10,990 nt of DNA. Source: Euperipatoides rowelli (taxonomy: Eukaryota; Onychophora; Udeonychophora; Euonychophora; Peripatopsidae). Shown one piece after another: positions 1-8,880 of this stretch. Below the pieces are notes generated by a model. It was not told the DNA's origin, did no database searches, and worked only from the letters and a program-made list of their open reading frames with translations. Where the stretch lies: the NCBI GenBank assembly GCA_003024985.2, contig PXIH01S0042131.1. One strand, given 5' to 3'. Position 1 is the stretch's first letter. Each line of letters opens with the position of its first letter. The translations under genes and the position numbers were made by a program.

Positions 1-870
1 AAATAAAAATGTAATAGTCGATGAAAGATTCGAACAGAAAAAAAAAATTCTAATCAAAATAATAAGTGATACTTAATTAAATCTTTGGGTGTAGAGACCA
101 CCTGAGCCTAAAATATGCCCCTGATGAAAAGACATAGAAATAGCTAACATATTTACAGTATATCTTATAAAAATTAAGAAAGAGGAAAAGAAATTAAAAC
201 TTTCACAAGTTTTAATAAACTAATTCATGAATCATAGTGAAACTGTCTTTGTCATTCGTCTAAGATCAAATATAATCAAATAATTATAATAGCTTTCATG
301 AATTTCTTAATTTAGATTAAAATTATCTGACATCAAATCTCATAAATGCAGACAGATAGCATAGACAGACATTCAATAAAATGTCAAACTATTTATGTAA
401 ACTTTTAATCAATCACTCAGCATTATAGAAATATTCCTAGAGCAAGGTTATTTTTTTTACTACACTTCATTAAAACTTATTAGCAGATTAAATATTTACA
501 AACAAAGATTAGATCTTTTTCTAAATACCGGCTAATCTAAAAACAATTGTTCACACATGGCATTTAATAAATTTGAGAGGAAAAACAAGAAAACAGAGAT
601 AAATTACCTACTACAGGGTATCTTTTGAAAAAAATAAGGCACAATAGCTTTATAGGCTATAAAGTTATTTTATTGAATGTATTCCAATTTAAATTTTTTT
701 AAAGTCATTTGTTAAAGAAAACAAATTAATAATTTAAAAGTATACCATATATATGTCGGGTTTCTTTGCCTATTGGATGAAGTAAGAGTAAACTAAGGGC
801 AACTACTATAAGCTGCTAAGCTTTGCAAGCACAGGAGATATTAGTATAGTAGGCTATTCCATACGCTTTT
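1..870. other. AT-rich non-coding DNA
   Basis: There is no open reading frame of note and no recognisable RNA gene. The stretch is AT-rich, with short A and T runs and a TAGGCTA-type motif (about 652 and 849). A GATTCGAAC string near 27-35 resembles a reversed tRNA B box, but no A box or cloverleaf accompanies it. I see nothing else to annotate. Confidence 0.6.
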
Positions 871-879
871 CCCAACTAA

Positions 880-1241
880 ACACAGTGCTGCAATCACACA
901 AATTAGCTTTCTCAGAATACAATACACATCAGAACAATGGTGGAGGGCTAGGCCACTCCACCAGGGAGATCAGTGGAATAAAAATTTATAAGTGCCCAGG
1001 GGCAGACTGGGGAGAAAAAGTATGGGTGGCTAGTGTAATCCTGGGGGCACCAGGGTGGCCACGTTTAAGTTTTTTGCGAAGTCAGGACGCGGGACATACA
1101 GTTTTAAATCGGAACTGTCCCGGCCATATCAAGAAGGTTGGGGCACCCTGGATTGGATTTGCGGGGAATGAGCCTGCTATGGATTTAAGGGCATAGATCT
1201 CAGGGTTATAGGAGAGGAAAAAAGATCTCCCACACACACAC
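880..1241. repeat. GC-richer island, probable degenerate interspersed repeat
   Basis: This patch is visibly richer in G and C than the hundreds of bases on either side. It contains G-rich words (GGGGCAGACTGGGGAG, CTGGGGGCACCAGGGTGGCC) and a small inverted repeat, CGGGACA at 1090-1096 facing TGTCCCG at 1116-1122. It ends close to an AGATCTC repeat (about 1194 and 1225) and a short CA run (1231-1240). An open frame of 103 codons runs from 885 to 1196 on the plus strand. Its translation shows no domain I recognise, and the length could result simply from the lower AT content. I read the island as the remnant of an inserted element of unknown class rather than a gene. A domesticated short ORF cannot be excluded. 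Confidence 0.4.
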
Positions 1242-1679
1242 TTTATTTGCTTCTAAGCTGAATATTGTTGAATTTTGAATAAAAAGAAATATTATGTTTT
1301 GTGTTATTATGTACAGTGTAGGTTACTGTGTGTAAAAAATGATTTTAAAAATCCTTAAATGAGCTTATTCTACCTGCATAAATAATTTTTAGGCTAGTTT
1401 AATACCTCAAATTTATTAATTAAAATGTCATTATACTGCACAATTGACATTAAAATTAATAAAATTGGATTTTAAGACATATATTTTATAGCCCTAAAGT
1501 TATTGTATATAGGCCTACAGTAGATTTTAAGCGTTTTTCTTGCAACTTTTTTAAATTAAAAATCACATACTTCATGTATATATACATTAAATAAAATTAA
1601 ACTATTAGGTATCTCAGAATGGGCAAAAAAATCAATGGAATTAAAAAGCAAACTTAGGGTCTATAAATTATTAGGCATG
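1242..1679. other. AT-rich non-coding DNA
   Basis: I found no gene or RNA here. The stretch contains the first TAGGCCTA octamer (1510-1517) and a TGTACAGTGTA word near 1311. Otherwise it is A and T homopolymers. Confidence 0.55.
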
Positions 1680-1720
1680 TTTTTTTTTTTTTCAACATTC
1701 TCCCTCTTCTCTTCTCCCAG
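1680..1720 (+). other. T13 tract and polypyrimidine tract ending in CAG (3' splice-site-like)
   Basis: A run of thirteen T (1680-1692) is followed by an uninterrupted 21-base pyrimidine run (1698-1718) ending in AG at 1719-1720. This closely matches the form of a strong metazoan 3' splice acceptor. The sequence after it (CCTCTTTAAAATGACATAGG) has early stops in all three frames, so any exon here would have to be untranslated or terminal. I see no matching donor or upstream exon. It could also be a simple pyrimidine-rich low-complexity stretch. Confidence 0.3.
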
Positions 1721-1817
1721 CCTCTTTAAAATGACATAGGATGCATCCCCTTATTTTTTTAAAACTATCTTCAAGTGAAAAGTTTGTGTATTTTATTCAA
1801 TGAAAGATTAAGACATT

Positions 1818-1866
1818 GGCTTAAGCCTTAGACCACATATATTATTTCTGATCTAAGGCTTAGGCC
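1818..1866. repeat. Imperfect inverted repeat / hairpin
   Basis: The left arm at 1818-1835 (GGCTTAAGCCTTAGACCA) pairs with the right arm at 1849-1866 at 16 of 18 positions around a 13-base loop. The right arm overlaps a TAGGCCTA octamer (1861-1868). The arms are too short for a typical animal microRNA precursor. It may be a relic of a palindromic element or a structure generated by the abundant TAGGCCTA-type words. Confidence 0.6.
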
Positions 1867-1869
1867 TAT

Positions 1870-2768
1870 ACATTTTAGTTAAATCAATTCCCTCACAAAA
1901 CAAAAAGTATTAACACAGTAGAACTAGGAAAAATAAAAATAACATAAAAAGCTAAAGAAAAAGAAATAGCTAATAAAGTTATACCCCCCTCCCCAGACAT
2001 ACGTTTGACAGTCAATTCAAAACCTAATAAAAGCGTACTACCAAATGTTTTTATAAAATAAATAGGCCTATCTAATTATTTTTCATTCTTTAATACTGAT
2101 AAAAGGCACTAACATTGGAAATGTTTTAAACTCCTATAAAATAACATAGTTTCCTGTACTGTAGGCCTAATTATTTATGATATTAATGTAATTTTATTTA
2201 TCAAATTAGGAACCAAAAGTTATTCTAAATTTTCAATATCCAGCAACTCAAATATTAAAAATAAAAAAAGAAGAATTTTTATATTTCTTTTTCTATATTA
2301 TGTCCTCACTAATAAAAATATATACGTTTATACAGTACATAGTAAGGAGATTTTTTAATGATCTTAATCTTAATTTGATATTAAATTAATTTAATGATTG
2401 AAAAAAAAATTACGATAAGGAAGTAAAATTGTTTCTTTTCAGTCAAGAAATAACTAGAAAAGGCACCGCTGTATGGCGAGTATTGGCACATAAATTATAA
2501 AACTAGCCTACTGTACCGTTTTCTATCATAGATTACAAATAATGGGCAATAGGCAGGATAGGCCTATTATCCAACTATGAAAATTTTAAATAGGTTATTA
2601 AGACTGTGCTTTATTTCCCTCTTTAATATACTGTACTGTACGTACTGCTCAACCGCTAATATGGCAATCTAGAAATAAGATGTCTAGAAGTTAGAAATCC
2701 TTTCCCCATAAAAAACATGAATAGAGGTAGGGTGTGAATGGCGATCCCCACCCAGCCACCCTAAGTAA
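1870..2768. other. AT-rich non-coding DNA
   Basis: There is no gene in this interval. It carries three TAGGCCTA octamers (2063-2070, 2162-2169, 2559-2566) and several TACTGTA words, including a TACTGTACTGTACGTACT run near 2629-2646. A minus-strand open frame at 2691-2912 overlaps the coding-like plus-strand patch that follows. Its translation is hydrophobic and aromatic with no recognisable domain, so I treat it as a shadow. Confidence 0.5.
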
Positions 2769-2984
2769 TACGCCCCTGTATGTGCTTATACCGGCCAATT
2801 TGAAGGATTGGAACTTATGAGGCCTGTGGAAGCTCTTAAAAGACAGTCCACATCTATTGAAAATTGAACTAAGTTTAAAAAAGCTAAGTTTACTGAGACC
2901 GAAGATCACCAAGTAGGAGCTATAGAGGGTTTAAAATGGAGAATAAATCTCCTGTGCCCAAACTTAGACAAGCAGTTAAATAGT
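2769..2984 (+). pseudogene. Coding-like remnant with an internal stop, possibly retrotransposon gag
   Basis: Downstream of a TAA (2766-2768), one frame stays open to a TGA at 2985, interrupted only by a TGA at 2865-2867. The reading includes GLELMRPVEALKRQ, then STSIEN, the stop, then TKFKKAKFTETEDHQ, and ends GLKWRINLLCPNLDKQLNS. Its amino-acid mix looks like real protein, unlike the poly-K/N/I translations of the surrounding DNA. If the TGA replaces a Trp codon, the ENW-x-KFK-x-x-F pattern after a proline-containing leader resembles the start of Gag in Ty3/gypsy-type LTR elements. The second half does not match that family in any way I can see. No CCHC knuckle, protease or LTR is visible nearby. 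The gag reading is tentative; an eroded exon of another gene is equally possible. Confidence 0.3.
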
Positions 2985-2987
2985 TGA

Positions 2988-3388
2988 ATCCCTCTGTCCG
3001 TAGTAGCCTATAATTTAAATGGCAGTAAAATAAAAGCTTAGGCAAATTGAATAAAAGCTAAGAAAATCAATATAACAAAGTAGGCTAAATGATTAAATAA
3101 AATTTAATAAAAAGAAAAATTAAAGTAAGACTTCAACGATCGGGATTTTAGTTTAAGATAGCCAAATGCATCGGCAAATAAATTATTATTAAAATAAAAT
3201 CATTATTTAAATGTAAAAAAAAAAAGTTTAAGGAATATTTAATCATTAAAGTAGGCCTATAACAATTTTGCTTTATGGAAATACCTATAAATAAATAAAA
3301 GCTAGCCTATTAACTAAGCTATAACAATACATTAAAGATTCTTATGCCAACTATATCAAGTAAAAAAAAAAGGAAAGAAAAATTAAAC
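2988..3388. other. AT-rich non-coding DNA
   Basis: This is very AT-rich sequence with A runs, TAGCCTA/TAGGCTA words and one TAGGCCTA (3252-3259). I found no gene or structured RNA. Confidence 0.55.
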
Positions 3389-3520
3389 ATGATTCAGGTA
3401 GCAGCAACATCATGGCAGTTTGTGAGCGCCCTATACCAAAGTGCAATAGCAGTAGACAAACCATGGGGCTGTAGAATTGAAGAAAAGGGCCTACTGATGT
3501 TGTCAGACTATCTTGCCTAG
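3389..3520 (+). CDS. Unrecognised 43-residue ORF in a GC-richer patch
   Basis: An ATG at 3389 opens a frame ending at TAG 3518-3520. The product would begin MIQVAATSWQFVSALYQ, continue with an AVDKPWGCRIEEKG segment and end LLMLSDYLA. The composition is balanced and unlike random translation of AT-rich DNA, and the local base composition is richer in G and C than the flanks. No motif, signal peptide or domain is recognisable. No promoter, splice site or polyadenylation signal is clearly tied to it. It may be a fragment of an exon or of a mobile element, and an independent gene is unlikely. Confidence 0.15.
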   Translation: MIQVAATSWQFVSALYQSAIAVDKPWGCRIEEKGLLMLSDYLA

Positions 3521-5150
3521 TCACCCCATCCCCCTAAAAAATACTCCAGTGATGTTATTTCGTCCTCCTTCGACCATTCAACTATATTGTATATTAAGCT
3601 TATACCGGTACATCTTTCTTGCTCTTTGCGACCACTTCTCCGGATAGTAAGGGATCCTACTCTTGACCATTATTTATTCAATAAATTTATTATTATTCTT
3701 AAGCCATTAGCCTTTGCTCCAAATGATCATCTATTTTGACAAATTTACCCAGAGTTCTGCTGTCAGTGATTATTATTTTTCCACTTTTATATTCAGATTA
3801 ATAGCCAATACCATTCACCCAGAGTTCTCCATCGCTATTTAAATCTGTGACCAGCATATATTTTTCAGATCAAGAAATTTAATATTCTCGTAATAGTAAG
3901 CCATTTCCCAATATGTAGCCTTATGTTAAAAATTTTTATGCCTAACTACTATAGTATAATAGGCCTACATCAGACTGATCAGTGCCTATCTATAGCCTTG
4001 ATTTAAAATATATGCTCCATTGATAGGGTTTGCCTTTACATAAAACCTCTATTATTTACTATTTATTTATTACTACTATTTCTTTCTTTTTCTTTTCTCT
4101 TTAAATTGGAAAATGTTTTGATTTATCTCACTCATAAGAGACCGCCCTTATAGTTTCTATTTGTACGGTACTTCTAAATTTGAAAATAAATTTTAATTGT
4201 GTATCCTTCTACGTATAGTAACAGATCTTCAATACTTTATTTTCTATAAAGAGAAATTGAAAAATCGTGTTTGTATCATAGACATAGTGTAATCAGCCCC
4301 CTTTCTTTCTCTTAGAACTTACATAATACCCTAAAAAGCATCCTAATTCCTGCATCCACCTATGAGTTTGTCCAATCACCTCTATTGCTTTATCTTTCTT
4401 CCCAATTCCTTATAATTTAAAAGTTATTCAAGTTTAGCAAATATTTCAACTATCTATAACTGTTATAGAATAAAAATAAGAGGTTTCTAAGTAGGGTTTC
4501 CATTAATGACAATTTGACCGTCAAATCATTAAGTATATTATCTGTACTCCTCAGTCCTAAGTATGGTCTCTGCTAAACCCTGTTTACTTTTTTATCCACT
4601 TACTTTGCCTCCTAATGGCTATTATTCTATAACTAAAGATTGTTAATTAGACTCGCATTATTATCTAAAAAACTGGAATAAATCGGAAATTGAGAACATT
4701 ATAAAATATAAATTGGAATTGTTCATAGGATTAATTAATATTTTTCTAAATCTTTTTAGAAAATCTATATATATTGTGGCCCAATCAATATTAAGAGTAA
4801 CCAATTGAAATTAAATTACTTGAGCATATAAATAAAAAACTATCAAAAATAAAATTATCTAGCCTAATTGCCAAATTAATTTGGAACATCCTCGCCAGGT
4901 TAATATTTTTTTTCCTCCTCTTGCCACAGTGTAGGATATTCTATCACCATTCTTCCTGAGTCCTCTTTGTCCTGGAAAATTCCCCAAATGTGTGTGTTAT
5001 GAAAAAATATTTTTTACAGGATGAGGAGGATTAGGATATGTGAATTAAGAGTTGATGAGTTAAAAGACTCAACATAAAGGCTTATAAAATCCCACTGTAT
5101 ATGAATATGAAGGAAAACAAGCATGTTTCTTCATCTTACAATATTATAAA
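3521..5150. other. Non-coding AT-rich DNA, plus strand pyrimidine-leaning in places
   Basis: I see no gene or RNA. Two CACCCAGAGTTCT/TACCCAGAGTTCT words (about 3748 and 3818) sit about 70 bp apart and may be traces of an old duplication. One TAGGCCTA lies at 3960-3967. A small hairpin, TTTTCTAA facing TTAGAAAA, is at 4742-4763. T/C-rich runs occur near 4080 and 4300. Confidence 0.5.
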
Positions 5151-5290
5151 GTCCAACTGGCTACTCTAGCCACCTCCAGGGAAGGATTGACCTCTGGAAT
5201 GAGATTGTCGGTAAGGTGGGAGAAGTTGGGAGCTCTAAACATTAACCAATTACCCCAGCCCTACCAACTTCCAGAAGCCCGATAACCAAA
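5151..5290. repeat. Copy 1 of an unclassified ~140-bp repeat
   Basis: This segment begins GTCCAACTGGCTACTCTA and ends CTTCCAGAAGCCCGATAACC. It is the first of two similar copies in the same orientation, the other being at 5424-5570. Conserved blocks in order are GTCCAACTG-CTACTCTA, CACCTC, GAAT-G-ATTGTC, GAG/GAA-CTCTAAA, CCCCAGCCCTAC and CTTCCAGAAG-CC-ATAAC. The copies are clearly diverged but collinear by eye. It is richer in G and C than the flanks. I see no A/B box pair, so a tRNA-derived SINE is not supported, and no coding capacity is evident. The family is unknown to me. Confidence 0.8.
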
Positions 5291-5423
5291 GTTTTTATAT
5301 GGACTATTAAAACATTTTTGCAATAGGTTAAAAAAATAGTTAAGTTTTTAGAGGTAGGCTACTGTACATTCCAAAAATTATATGGGGTGATACTCTATAA
5401 ATAAAAAGAAAAAGAAAACTATT

Positions 5424-5570
5424 GTCCAACTGACTACTCTAAATCACCTCTGGGAGAGGATCAAAACTCTAGAATGGAATTGTCAGTAGGTTGGCAAAGT
5501 GAGAACTCTAAATGTTTACCAACTACCCCAGCCCTACTGACTTCCAGAAGTCCAATAACTTAACCCAAAG
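5424..5570. repeat. Copy 2 of the unclassified ~140-bp repeat
   Basis: This segment begins GTCCAACTGACTACTCTA and ends CTTCCAGAAGTCCAATAACT, collinear with copy 1 in direct orientation 273 bases downstream. The most similar stretch is ACTACCCCAGCCCTACTGAC followed by TTCCAGAAGTCC. The intervening 5291-5423 is AT-rich and does not resemble the repeat. The pair therefore looks like two insertions, or an old duplication that included spacer, rather than a simple tandem repeat. Confidence 0.8.
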
Positions 5571-6265
5571 TACCATAGCTAACATTTCATAGCAGCTATT
5601 GATTACTGTTTACTTCATTCTAATGAAATAGCATCAACAATAATAAGTTATAGGTTAGAAATGCAAAAAGATTAGGCTATCAATATTTTTTTTTCTTTTT
5701 TATTGAACTAAGTTATATAGGCCTAGAGAAAATATGTTGCATCAACTGAAGAATCATTAGACTTCATGTTCAGTTCTAAGTTTATTAAACAAATTCAAAC
5801 AATTGATTATGGTAACTAAGAAAACAATGTAAATTGGGTATTAACATTAGACAATAGAATTTCACAAAACATGATAATGCCATTTCACACCCTAATAATT
5901 AATAAAACCTGAAAAAAAAAAAAGAATGAATTGAAAACAATTATCCATTTGGGCATAATAATTTCAAATTTTGAAAAATAAGTTTTATTTCCTTATAGAG
6001 TACTGTAGTGTAGATGAAAGAAAAACAAATTCTTATTTTAAAATAAATCTGGGTTATTCAGATTCAATCATTCAAAAGAAAACAAGCAGTGCATTACAAT
6101 CTTAGAGTATAACCTTCCAGGTGAATCAGAAAATAAATATTTAATAAAATATCTTATAGTTTTTATATTTTGAATAATACACTAATCTTCAGATTTTAAA
6201 GATTTAGAATTTTAGATGCAAGTATTGTTATGAGTAAAAGCAAATTTTTGAAAATTTTAAAGTAG
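5571..6265. other. AT-rich non-coding DNA
   Basis: There is no gene. The interval holds one TAGGCCTA (5718-5725), T and A runs, and AATAAA-like words that are uninformative in such AT-rich sequence. Confidence 0.55.
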
Positions 6266-6298
6266 ATACAGTGGTTTAATAAAATTAAACCACTGTAT
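6266..6298. repeat. Perfect 15-bp inverted repeat with AAA loop
   Basis: ATACAGTGGTTTAAT at 6266-6280 is followed by AAA (6281-6283) and then its exact reverse complement at 6284-6298. The short loop and perfect stem suggest a cruciform or a snap-back replication product. It is too short for a microRNA precursor. No terminator role is expected because no transcribed gene ends here. Confidence 0.85.
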
Positions 6299-6461
6299 GA
6301 ACTTTTAAAGACCATAATACATAAAATATATTCATGTGATACAACAACTTAATTCAAATAAAAATATAAAAAGTTAAAATTATATTCTAAAAATATATGA
6401 GATATAAGTACTTTAGCAACAATGTAGTCCAAAAATAAATAATCCTTTTTTTCCCCTTCAG

Positions 6462-6519
6462 ACCTGATGTGCCCAACTTTTTCCCAGTTTTGTTTCCCCT
6501 CATGTCAAAACCTGGCTGA
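6462..6519 (+). other. Candidate terminal coding exon, or a hAT-like repeat end
   Basis: A good acceptor-like tract (CCTTTTTTTCCCCTTCAG ending at 6461) precedes a frame that, entered one base in, reads PDVPNFFPVLF then PLMSKPG and stops at TGA 6517-6519. This looks like a protein C-terminus and sits in a GC-richer pocket. Against it, I find no upstream exon in the window. The strand-symmetric words CAGACC...GTGCCCAACTTTTT and a nearby GCCACTG also recall degenerate ends of hAT-type DNA transposons, although no clear terminal inverted repeat pair or 8-bp target duplication is visible. The opposite strand also carries an acceptor-like TTCTTTCAG. I cannot decide between these readings. Confidence 0.2.
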
Positions 6520-6676
6520 TGCCACTGAAAGAATATTTTTACTTCTCGTTTAGTTCATTAAAAGTAAGACTGTTTGTAAACTACAATGGGGACAAATTAA
6601 TACTGAAATATAACAGAAATTAAAATATTAATAAATTTGGTGAAGTAGAGAGTATTGTGGAGAAAGTGATGTAGGC

Positions 6677-6847
6677 CTAAATGAAACTGTTGCAATCAAG
6701 ACACAGCCAAGTCTTCGTATATAAAGGGTGATGAGACTTGAAATTGAAACCATCATCTGCAGGTTGTTTAAAAGTCTTACAAGGTGGTTGGCCAGCAATC
6801 TCTGGAGCTCCTTTGATTCCAGAAACACCAATGGTGTATATAGTCAT
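6677..6847 (-). pseudogene. Coding-like patch, weak P-loop kinase (NMRK-like) resemblance
   Basis: On the minus strand an ATG at 6847-6845 opens 56 codons to a TAG that lies inside a TAGGCCTA octamer. The product starts MTIYTIGVSGIKGAPE and later reads KTFKQPADDGFNFK. IGVSG followed about 13 codons later by LANHL, the latter in a different frame, has the order and nearly the spacing of the P-loop region of nicotinamide riboside kinases and uridine kinases. The spacing is two bases short. However, the GGKTT core itself is not preserved in any frame, and other frames on both strands are also open here. This could be an eroded kinase fragment, a short genuine exon, or chance in a patch of balanced composition. 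No intron, promoter or remaining kinase domain was found. Confidence 0.2.
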
Positions 6848-8350
6848 ATGACTAACTAGCTCAGCTGCCTTTAATTTTATTTACAGTCCTAACCTTCACC
6901 CCACTTACACATAATTTGAACTAAGCAAGCTAATAAATAACTATTTCTAACCATAATGCAAATGAAATGGTCAAATAAACATGTTTGATAATATTTGATA
7001 ATTTTTACATGCAACTTTCATCAGTCTTGAGTTTGCTAGCCAGTCATTATAAGTCTTCTATTTCTATACGTTATGCACATAGTATAACAGTGGCTTAAAT
7101 ATAGTGGCTAAAATCTATAGCTTAAGTTACAGATTTCATAATGGGTTTTTTTTTTTTTTTTTCAAATAACAAATATGATGCTAAAAAATAGATGCTAGTA
7201 CATAAGATTTTATATCAATATGAAATTTAATTTTAAACAAATAGTAGCCTATAATGTACCCATCTTTAATGAAGACAATTTTCAAATTTGTTATTAAAAA
7301 AAAATATGTTGTGATGTCATAGCTTGCTAAGTGAGATATTTTGAATTTGAAAAAAAAAAGAATCTTTAAGAACAGGTAATTAAAAATAAAATCTGATTTG
7401 AATAAATTTAACTTCATTTAAGCTATAATAAAATTTTAGTCTAAAGTGAAATCATCACTTTATAATAATGAAGTAAGTTATGGTAGGTTATTTAAAAAAT
7501 AAGTTTTGCCATTTCAAGAAATATGACATTATCATAATATAATCAAGTTTGTTTTGTTTTATAGATGATACTATCAGGATCTCAAAGTTGAAAAAAAAAA
7601 TTATCCCCTTCTCAAGTAAGATAATAAAAGTATGTCAAAGCTTTTTAAAAACAAATACTAGGACAATATAAATTAGGTTAGAAATTAAAGAATACATTTG
7701 TAAAAACTAATATTTCCAGTTTCATACTGTATATGAAACAATACAATAAGGTTAACAAATGTCTTTTTTTTTTTTTAGCTTTGACAAAAATATTTTACTT
7801 TTGCTTAATTACACTGAATTACAAAAGCTTTTACTCTTTTACAGAGCTAAACAAAACTGAAGCTGTATTTTTTAATTTATTTAATCATAAATTAAGAATC
7901 ATAATTGATAATTTAATTCCCACCAAATAAAATAGTTTTTAATTAAAAAATACAATTAAAAGAAAAAAAAATTGCACAGACACACAAAAAAAAAGGTATG
8001 GGGGAAGATGGCAGAGTAAAATGTTATGCATATTTAAAAATAGAAATTTAATTTAAACGTTTAGCATTAAAAAAAAACTTCCTCCATTAAAAACAGCATT
8101 GTCAAAAACATTGCAGAGTGGTTCTAAAGCTGCCAAGTCATGGCATGCTTTAATTAAATAAAAGAGCTAACAGTGTTATTTCCATTTCAGTCCTTTTAGA
8201 AATAAATACCTGTAGTTAAAGTACCAGTAACCAGATTTTGATAAGGAAAAAGTGGGACATGAATCTTAATAATTTCATTGTGTGAGCTTTTTTTTTTTCT
8301 TGGCTGTTTATGTTTATGAATTTCCCTGTGCTAATAAATGCTGGCATGTT
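6848..8350. other. AT-rich non-coding DNA with long homopolymers
   Basis: I see no supported gene. A T17 tract lies at 7146-7162. Short open frames at 7181-7417 (minus) and 7733-7930 (plus) translate to Phe/Leu/Ile/Asn/Lys-rich sequence expected from AT-rich DNA. A YY1-like AAGATGGC core lies at about 8006-8013 within GGGGGAAGATGGCAGAG. Around 8073-8123 a plus frame reads SSIKNSIVKNIAEWF before a TAA, which looks protein-like but is too short to place. Confidence 0.45.
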
Positions 8351-8880
8351 ATATCTTTAACCCCTTGATTCTTCTTTCTTCCTTGTCCGGCCCCATCTTT
8401 TGTATTACCTGAAGCTATCCAATCTTATGTTTGTTCTTGTTTTTGTCTGGTGTTTTGCCACTTTGATCTTGTTCAAATATAGTAATTTTGTTTGCCTATC
8501 TTGTATCGGTTTTGCTCTATGGCTTTTCTCTACTCCCTTCTCTTGTCAATTTATCTTATTTTTGATTGCTAATTTCTTATTTGCCTTTGGTGTCTGAAGT
8601 CTTACTGTTTGAAGACTCTCATCTGTGAAGGAATACTTTGAATTTCTTTTTTTTTTTTGTCCTGAGTTCATCCTTCACTATTTCTTTACACTCTTTTGGT
8701 GGTTTTGGGACTGTCTTTAAGTCTCTCTTCAAGCGGTTATTCTAGATGAAGCATGGTCTTCCTACCTGATTGTAAGGTGCTCTAAAGCTTAGCGCAGCTC
8801 CAATCTTGCTCCAATTTTTTCTTCGGATGATGTGTGCATAATATCTTACTTTGTGTACAATGAATTTTTGTATTTCTCCT
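8350..8880. other. Strand-asymmetric T-rich block
   Basis: The plus strand is markedly rich in T and pyrimidines over about 500 bp. The reverse strand is therefore A/G-rich and translates in one frame to Gln/Lys/Arg-rich stretches such as HQRQIRN and NTRQKQEQT, broken by stops. Several of those stops are TAA or TAG where CAA or CAG would continue the Gln-rich pattern. The plus-strand open frame at 8400-8597 gives a hydrophobic Leu/Phe-rich product that is probably only a by-product of T-richness. A decayed minus-strand reading frame or an asymmetrically mutated repeat would both explain the block. I recognise no domain. Confidence 0.3.

Noticed and set aside
20-90. Possible reversed tRNA or tRNA-SINE suggested by GATTCGAAC
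   Set aside because: Only a B-box-like word is present. There is no A box at the right distance and no acceptor or anticodon stem pairing.
885-1196. 103-codon plus-strand ORF as a gene
   Set aside because: It lies in a GC-richer repeat-like island where longer open frames arise by chance. The product has no recognisable domain and no supporting splice or promoter context.
2691-2912. 73-codon minus-strand ORF as a gene
   Set aside because: It is antisense to the more protein-like plus-strand frame at 2769-2984 and shows no motif.
7181-7417. 78-codon minus-strand ORF
   Set aside because: It is almost entirely Phe, Leu, Ile, Lys and Asn, as expected from AT-rich DNA, and spans A and T homopolymers.
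7733-7930. 65-codon plus-strand ORF
   Set aside because: The composition is AT-driven, it includes a long poly-T stretch, and no domain is visible.
8400-8597. Hydrophobic 65-codon ORF as a small membrane protein
   Set aside because: Hydrophobicity follows directly from the T-rich strand. There is no ATG context, conserved motif or neighbouring gene to support it.
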